From positions 62,001 to 126,000 of the forward strand of contig RPGQ01000001.1 in assembly GCA_004193595.1 (NCBI GenBank): a stretch of 64,000 nucleotides of DNA, read 5' to 3'. A model generated the notes under the pieces. The model was not told where the DNA came from and did not search any database. It worked only from the letters and a program-made list of their open reading frames with translations. Source of the stretch: Desulfobacteraceae bacterium Eth-SRB2. GTDB taxonomy: Bacteria > Desulfobacterota > Desulfobacteria > Desulfobacterales > UBA11574. Both the position numbers and the translations under genes were made by a program. Shown in pieces: positions 59,757-64,000 of the stretch (position 1 is the stretch's first letter; each line of letters starts with the position of its first letter).

Positions 59757-60186
59757 TGTTCTGGAAACCATGTTTTTTTTGTCTTTGGATTATCCTGATG
59801 ATGTTGATATTCATGAACTATGGAGCAGGGAGAAAGATCCGATTATAACTGCAAAATTGAATTTTAGCGGTCCCTTATCCGGTTACGCGGTCTTTTGTAT
59901 CCCCAAAAAATTGGCGTTATCCATAACCGCCGACTTTTTGGGAAAAGATAAAGCAGACATTTACGATGATCAAATCAATGGAACCGTCAAAGAAATTATT
60001 AATATGATTATCGGCAACGCGTTTAGTATGTATGATCCCGAGGCAGTTTTCGACCTGGGGGTTCCCGAATTGGTGGGGTTTCATGATTTTATTAAAGATT
60101 TATCTGATTCTGAAAAAAGTTTTTCTGTTGTAATTAAAACCCTGGAAAATTATCTGGCGTTTCAAATGAACTTTATAAATGCCTAA
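59710..60186 (+). CDS. cheX: CheX/CheC-family CheY phosphatase
   Basis: 158 residues. Pattern of the CheC/CheX/FliY family: SDVLETMFFLSL and a helix GTVKEIINMIIGNAFSMYDP (the ExxNxxxGN-type phosphatase helix; here ExxNMIIGN). The preceding cheY overlaps by 47 bases, fitting a kinase-output/phosphatase pair. GGGAGA lies upstream of ATG 59710. The last codons (GCC TAA) belong to the first TGCCTAAAAT unit of the following repeat element, so the element set the C-terminus. Confidence 0.85.
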   Translation: MKNDVLTTAMKNSISDVLETMFFLSLDYPDDVDIHELWSREKDPIITAKLNFSGPLSGYAVFCIPKKLALSITADFLGKDKADIYDDQINGTVKEIINMIIGNAFSMYDPEAVFDLGVPELVGFHDFIKDLSDSEKSFSVVIKTLENYLAFQMNFINA

Positions 60187-60227
60187 AATGAGCTAAATTG
60201 CCTAAAATGCCTAAAATGGAGGAAAAA

Positions 60228-60581
60228 ATGGAGCGTAAACAATTCGCTAAAGATCTTGAAAAGCGTACTCGCAAATTTGCAGTACAGATAATCCGTTTAT
60301 CAACGACATTACCCGGCACTCCGGAGGGTCTGGTTATAAGGAATCAAATTACAAAATGCGGAACTTCCGTCGGTGCTAATTACCGTGAAGCAAACCGATC
60401 CAGAAGTCGGGCTGATTTTAAAAACAAGATCAAGATTTGTGAAAGTGAGGCCAGTGAAACACAATACTGGCTTGAAGTAATTGTAGAAATAGCCTGGCTA
60501 AACTGGGATAAAATTAAACCCGAATACGATGAATGCAGCGAATTGCTCGCCATATTCACATCTATCGGCAAGAAAAAATAA
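60228..60581 (+). CDS. Four-helix-bundle protein (S23/IVP-like, TIGR02436 type)
   Basis: 117 residues from ATG 60228; the in-frame ATG at 60198 only reads the repeat arm. GGAGG-like GGAGGAAAAA precedes. Family features: VIRNQITKCGTSVGANYREA followed by NRSRSRADFKNKIKICESEA and SETQYWLEVIVEIAWLNWDK, the conserved pattern of 23S rRNA intervening-sequence (S23) proteins and their chromosomal relatives. The function of the family is unknown; related bundles (Avd) serve diversity-generating retroelements. Here the gene is unrelated to chemotaxis and is boxed by inverted repeats. Confidence 0.88.
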   Translation: MERKQFAKDLEKRTRKFAVQIIRLSTTLPGTPEGLVIRNQITKCGTSVGANYREANRSRSRADFKNKIKICESEASETQYWLEVIVEIAWLNWDKIKPEYDECSELLAIFTSIGKKK

Positions 60582-60591
60582 CCACTTGTTA

Positions 60592-60735
60592 ATTTTAGGC
60601 ATTTTAGATCATTTTAGGCATTTTAGGCATTTCATCTTCAGGCATTTTAGATCATTTTAGGCATTTTAGGCATTTCATCTTCAGGCATTTTAGATCATTT
60701 TAGGCATTTTAGGCATTTCATCTTCAGGCATTTCA
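60592..60735. repeat. Tandem 43-base repeat, three copies
   Basis: The unit runs AGGCATTTTAGATCATTTTA then GGCATTTTAGGCATTTCATC then TTC, repeated three times, the right arm of the element amplified. It ends just before the ribosome-binding site of cheB. Confidence 0.85.
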
Positions 60736-60747
60736 AATGAAAGGTAA

Positions 60748-61791
<1,044 letters not shown>

Positions 61792-61811
61792 GATTGAAAT
61801 ACCTGAATGAA

Positions 61812-62034
61812 ATGCCTAAAATGAGCTAAATTGCCTAAAATGCCTAAAATTGGGTGAACAGGGAGCGTAAACAATTCGCTAAAGATCTTAAAAAGCGTAC
61901 TCGAAAATTCGCAGTACAGATACCTGAATCTTGTACGAGTCGGAGGTTTCCCTATGCAAGGCATTTAAGGGCGAAGCAATAATCTTGTTTAACTTTAGGC
62001 ATTTTAGATCATTTTAGGCATTTTAGGCATTTCG
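61812..62034. mobile_element. Four-helix-bundle element, copy 3 (decayed)
   Basis: Left arm TGCCTAAAATGAGCTAAATT (61813-61850 with the two further units), remnant of the gene 61860-61968, right arm TTTAGGCATTTTAGATCATT onward (61994-62034). It lies 20 bases after the cheB stop. Confidence 0.8.
61860..61968 (+). pseudogene. Four-helix-bundle gene remnant, copy 3
   Basis: The ATG is changed to AGG; then ERKQFAKDLKKRTRKFAVQI follows the intact copy for 20 codons and diverges (PESCTSRRFPYARHL). Start lost and most of the body deleted. Confidence 0.75.
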
Positions 62035-62120
62035 TCTTTAGGCATTTCGTCTTTAGGCATTTCGTCTTTAGGCATTTCATCTTTAGGCATTTCATCTTTA
62101 GGCATTTCATCTTTGGACAT
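62022..62120. repeat. Tandem 15-base repeat before cheR
   Basis: GGCATTTCGTCTTTA repeated about six times, with G/A variation (GTC/ATC) and a final decayed unit (CTTTGGACATTT). An amplification of the right-arm unit of the neighbouring element. It ends about 27 bases before the cheR start. Confidence 0.88.
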
Positions 62121-62146
62121 TTATTTTATATTTGAAAAAATGAAAT

Positions 62147-62905
62147 ATGAAACAATTAACCAAAAGACAATTTAAGAGATACTGCGATATCGTTTACAAT
62201 GAATCCGGTATTAAGCTGAACGAAGACAAATGGCAATTGTTGAACGCCAGAATTGGGAAACGGATCAGAAAACTCGGCGTTCAAGCTGATAAATATCTTT
62301 CGATAATTGAGAAAGATCATGATGAATTGAATCTTTTTCTTGATGCCATCTCCACCAACCACACCTACTTTTTCAGAGAATCAAAAAGTTTTGAGTTTTT
62401 AGATACAAGCTGTCGTAACATCTGGTGTGCGGCGTCTTCCAGCGGAGAAGAACCGTATTCTTTAGCTACATATTGTTTAGAGTTGGGATTCGAGCCGTCG
62501 ATACTGGCAACAGATATTTCAGATTCCTGTTTAGATAAAGGCAGAAGGGCCATATATCCCAAAAAGTGTTTATCAAATATACCCAAGCATATGATAAGAC
62601 GTTATTTTCAAAAAGGGACGGGCAAATGGGAAGATCATGTGAGAGTAAAACAAAATATAAGGAGAATAGTAAAATTCGAAAAGTTCAATCTCCTGAAAGA
62701 TTCTCCTCCTTCAAAAATATTTGATATCATATTTTGTAGGAATGTAATGATCTATTTTGATATTCCTACCAAAGAAGCTGTCATACGTAAATTGTTCAAG
62801 GTTTTAAAACAGGACGGTTATTTTATAATAGGCGGAGCCGAGAGCTTAAGCGGCTTAAATCATTCCTTGAAATATATAGAACCAAGCATCTACAGGAAGA
62901 TCTAA
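62147..62905 (+). CDS. cheR: Chemotaxis methyltransferase CheR
   Basis: 252 residues. N-terminal helical domain (KRYCDIVYNESGIKLNEDKW), then the SAM domain with NHTYFFRESKSFEFL, WCAASSSGEEPYSLA (motif I region), ILATDISDSCLDKGRRAIYP and DIIFCRNVMIYFD. Slightly shorter than usual CheR (~270-280). Methylates receptor glutamates. No clear Shine-Dalgarno site is seen, since repeats precede the start. Confidence 0.96.
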   Translation: MKQLTKRQFKRYCDIVYNESGIKLNEDKWQLLNARIGKRIRKLGVQADKYLSIIEKDHDELNLFLDAISTNHTYFFRESKSFEFLDTSCRNIWCAASSSGEEPYSLATYCLELGFEPSILATDISDSCLDKGRRAIYPKKCLSNIPKHMIRRYFQKGTGKWEDHVRVKQNIRRIVKFEKFNLLKDSPPSKIFDIIFCRNVMIYFDIPTKEAVIRKLFKVLKQDGYFIIGGAESLSGLNHSLKYIEPSIYRKI

Positions 62906-62975
62906 AATATAGGAAATGGATGAGAAGAGTGTCGTGACTAATATTTTCTTAACATAAAATTGGAGGAAAAATCTT

Positions 62976-63146
62976 ATGAAAGAGCGACTGTTATCTGTAA
63001 ATGACATTTGTGAGTACTTTGGCATTGGAAGGGATACGATCTACAAATGGATCGATATAAAAGGGTTGCCGGCCTATCGTCTCGGCCGTCAATGGAAGTT
63101 TAAAAAAGAAGAGGTGGATAGATGGCTAAAGAAAAGCTATCATTAA
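62976..63146 (+). CDS. Excisionase-family small DNA-binding protein
   Basis: 56 residues (MKERLLSVNDICEYFGIGRD, then TIYKWIDIKGLPAYRLGRQW, then KFKKEEVDRWLKKSYH). It is a MerR-like/excisionase winged helix-turn-helix, of the type annotated as helix-turn-helix domain or excisionase family. A perfect GGAGG precedes ATG. No integrase is near. The C-terminal codons and the sequence after the stop recur as a remnant at 45214-45270, so this gene was once part of both loci. Confidence 0.85.
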   Translation: MKERLLSVNDICEYFGIGRDTIYKWIDIKGLPAYRLGRQWKFKKEEVDRWLKKSYH

Positions 63147-63149
63147 TAG

Positions 63150-63318
63150 ATACAGGTAGATCTTAAGCTTCCCAAAAGTTAATATTATCAATTACAATAA
63201 TAAAACAAAAGATGATAAATATGTAAGGAAGATAAATTTTTTAAACACGAATACGAATGAGATTACAGTGGTTAAAGTAAATAAACTCCGACAAAAGGAC
63301 TGGCATCCTTATGAAAAT
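63150..63318. repeat. Duplicated block upstream of a receiver gene (matches 55326-55498)
   Basis: From AGATCTTAAGCTTCCC to CTGGCATCCTTATGAAAATG. It keeps the short conserved peptide NTNTNEITVVKVNKLRQKDW in one frame (63232 onward), but an in-frame start is missing. Confidence 0.75.
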
Positions 63319-63682
63319 GGCCAGTATTCTTATCATAGATGATGACGTCCAAATATTGAGCATGCTTCGCCAAACCTTAGAGCGTGGGGGGTACGACGTG
63401 TTGGAGGCTTCTAACGGTAAGCAGGGCATGAAACTCTATCTGGAAAACCCCGCCGACCTGGTCATCACGGATATAATCATGCCTGAAAAGGAAGGTATTG
63501 AAATAATCATTGAACTTAAGCGAGACTATCCCGATGTGAAAATAATTGCAATTTCAGGAGGCGGCAGAATCAACCCCGAGGATTATTTGGATATTGCCAA
63601 AAAATTAGGGGCACAGCGAACATTTACCAAACCATTTGAACGGAAACAGCTTTTGAATGCGGTTCGGGACCTTTTACAATAA
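63311..63682 (+). CDS. Single-domain response regulator, distal copy
   Basis: 123 residues: ILIIDDDVQILSML, DLVITDIIMPEKEGIEI (phospho-Asp about residue 54), AISGG (Ser in place of Thr) and FTKPFERKQLL (Lys). Receiver only. The translation start could be ATG 63311 or 63317. It follows the duplicated block and the excisionase-like gene. A target of one of the local kinases by inference. Confidence 0.88.
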   Translation: MKMASILIIDDDVQILSMLRQTLERGGYDVLEASNGKQGMKLYLENPADLVITDIIMPEKEGIEIIIELKRDYPDVKIIAISGGGRINPEDYLDIAKKLGAQRTFTKPFERKQLLNAVRDLLQ

Positions 63683-64000
63683 CCATAAGCAATTGCATGC
63701 CTACAGACATAAATTCATCTCAATTACCTTTCATTAAACCGTTCATATAGCTTTAATCCTTCAAAGATATGGGTCTGAGAACAGGTGTGACATATTTTTA
63801 CTACTCCTCCCGGCTTAATAGTATCCTGTCATATTTTTGACATATTTTTAAGTTCCTTCAACGTAATTTTGTCAAAGCATTTATTTAAAAAAAGCGGGAA
63901 GTAAGCATAACCCTCTGTGCCTATTGACAGTTTGTTGCTTTTAAGATTTTTGGCACAAAATATGCAAAAGTTTGCAAAAAATAGTTAAAAACATCAAGAA
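63683..64000. other. Right-edge intergenic stretch with a repeated regulatory block
   Basis: No gene. From 63809 (CCCGGCTTAATAGTATCCTG) to 63966 it repeats 45037-45194, including the sigma-54 promoter. A further gene should begin beyond the window. Confidence 0.7.
63950..63967 (+). promoter_or_regulatory. Sigma-54 promoter pointing out of the window
   Basis: TTGGCACAAAATATGCAAA: GG at 63952-63953, GC at 63964-63965, spacing ten. The same core as at 45177-45194, within a block of about 155 bases that is shared. The downstream gene, past the right edge, is probably another signalling gene. Confidence 0.75.

Larger units (their letters stand above)
60181..60735. mobile_element. Four-helix-bundle element, copy 2 (intact gene)
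   Basis: Left arm of TGCCTAAAATGAGCTAAATT-type units (60180-60217), the complete gene 60228-60581, and a right arm of inverted units TTTAGGCATTTTAGATCATT (60594-60634) that has then been amplified in tandem. The left arm contains the cheX stop codon. Confidence 0.8.

Overview
The window looks like chromosomal DNA of an anaerobic deltaproteobacterium (Desulfobacterota, probably Desulfobacterales-like). The basis is indirect: moderate G+C, an rplM-rpsI pair, very many hybrid histidine kinases, sigma-54 (-24/-12) promoters, a CheA/CheD/CheX/HDOD chemotaxis set, and a great load of short inverted and tandem repeats between genes. No rRNA, tRNA or CRISPR array was found. The species cannot be named from this sequence.

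Layout. (1) 1-11.9 kb: the right part of a type 1 BREX anti-phage locus, brxC (cut by the left edge), pglX, pglZ, brxL. pglX carries an in-frame TGA just after its NPPY catalytic motif and an in-frame palindromic repeat just before its SAM-binding motif. Nested between pglX and pglZ is an ATPase gene with a 91-codon partner that looks like an HNH protein that lost its nuclease core. (2) 12.1-17.3 kb, minus strand: an HlyD / double-ABC ATPase / two-permease efflux operon. (3) 17.3-24.3 kb: an accessory island with a MNT-HEPN deletion scar, a nucleotidyltransferase pair, a PIN toxin pair, a protein with an RNxxxH motif and zinc ribbons, a lipoprotein serine protease, a transposase remnant and a MITE-like element. 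(4) 24.3-30.9 kb: a complete Dpp/Opp-type peptide ABC transporter operon. (5) 31.1-33 kb: an ECHDC3-like enoyl-CoA hydratase, then convergent rplM-rpsI across a bidirectional terminator. (6) 33.1-36.9 kb, minus strand: a periplasmic binding protein (frameshifted) coupled to a hybrid kinase. (7) 37-44.9 kb: CYTH protein, EEP-fold hydrolase, GH75-like chitosanase, AbiEii-like pair, a hybrid kinase destroyed by a PIN toxin-antitoxin module, and an AAA/DUF4143 ATPase. (8) 45-64 kb: a signalling and chemotaxis island with two PhnD-like sensor kinases that share nearly the same sensor half, an NtrC-type regulator, stand-alone receivers, CheW, an MCP, CheA, CheD, HDOD, CheY, CheX, CheB, CheR and a small excisionase-like protein.

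How it works together. In region 8 the PhnD-like kinases probably sense a periplasmic oxyanion or small ligand; the first is translationally coupled to a sigma-54 activator, and matching -24/-12 promoters precede it, a receiver gene and the right edge. The MCP-CheW-CheA set with CheB/CheR/CheD adaptation and CheX (phosphatase family) forms a full chemosensory pathway, whose output is unknown because no flagellar or pilus genes are in view.

The most unusual feature is a family of small elements between the che genes: inverted arms built from short TGCCTAAAAT-type units, enclosing one intact and two decayed copies of a four-helix-bundle (S23/IVP-like) gene. Several other inverted-repeat families elsewhere in the window have the same architecture without a recognisable gene.
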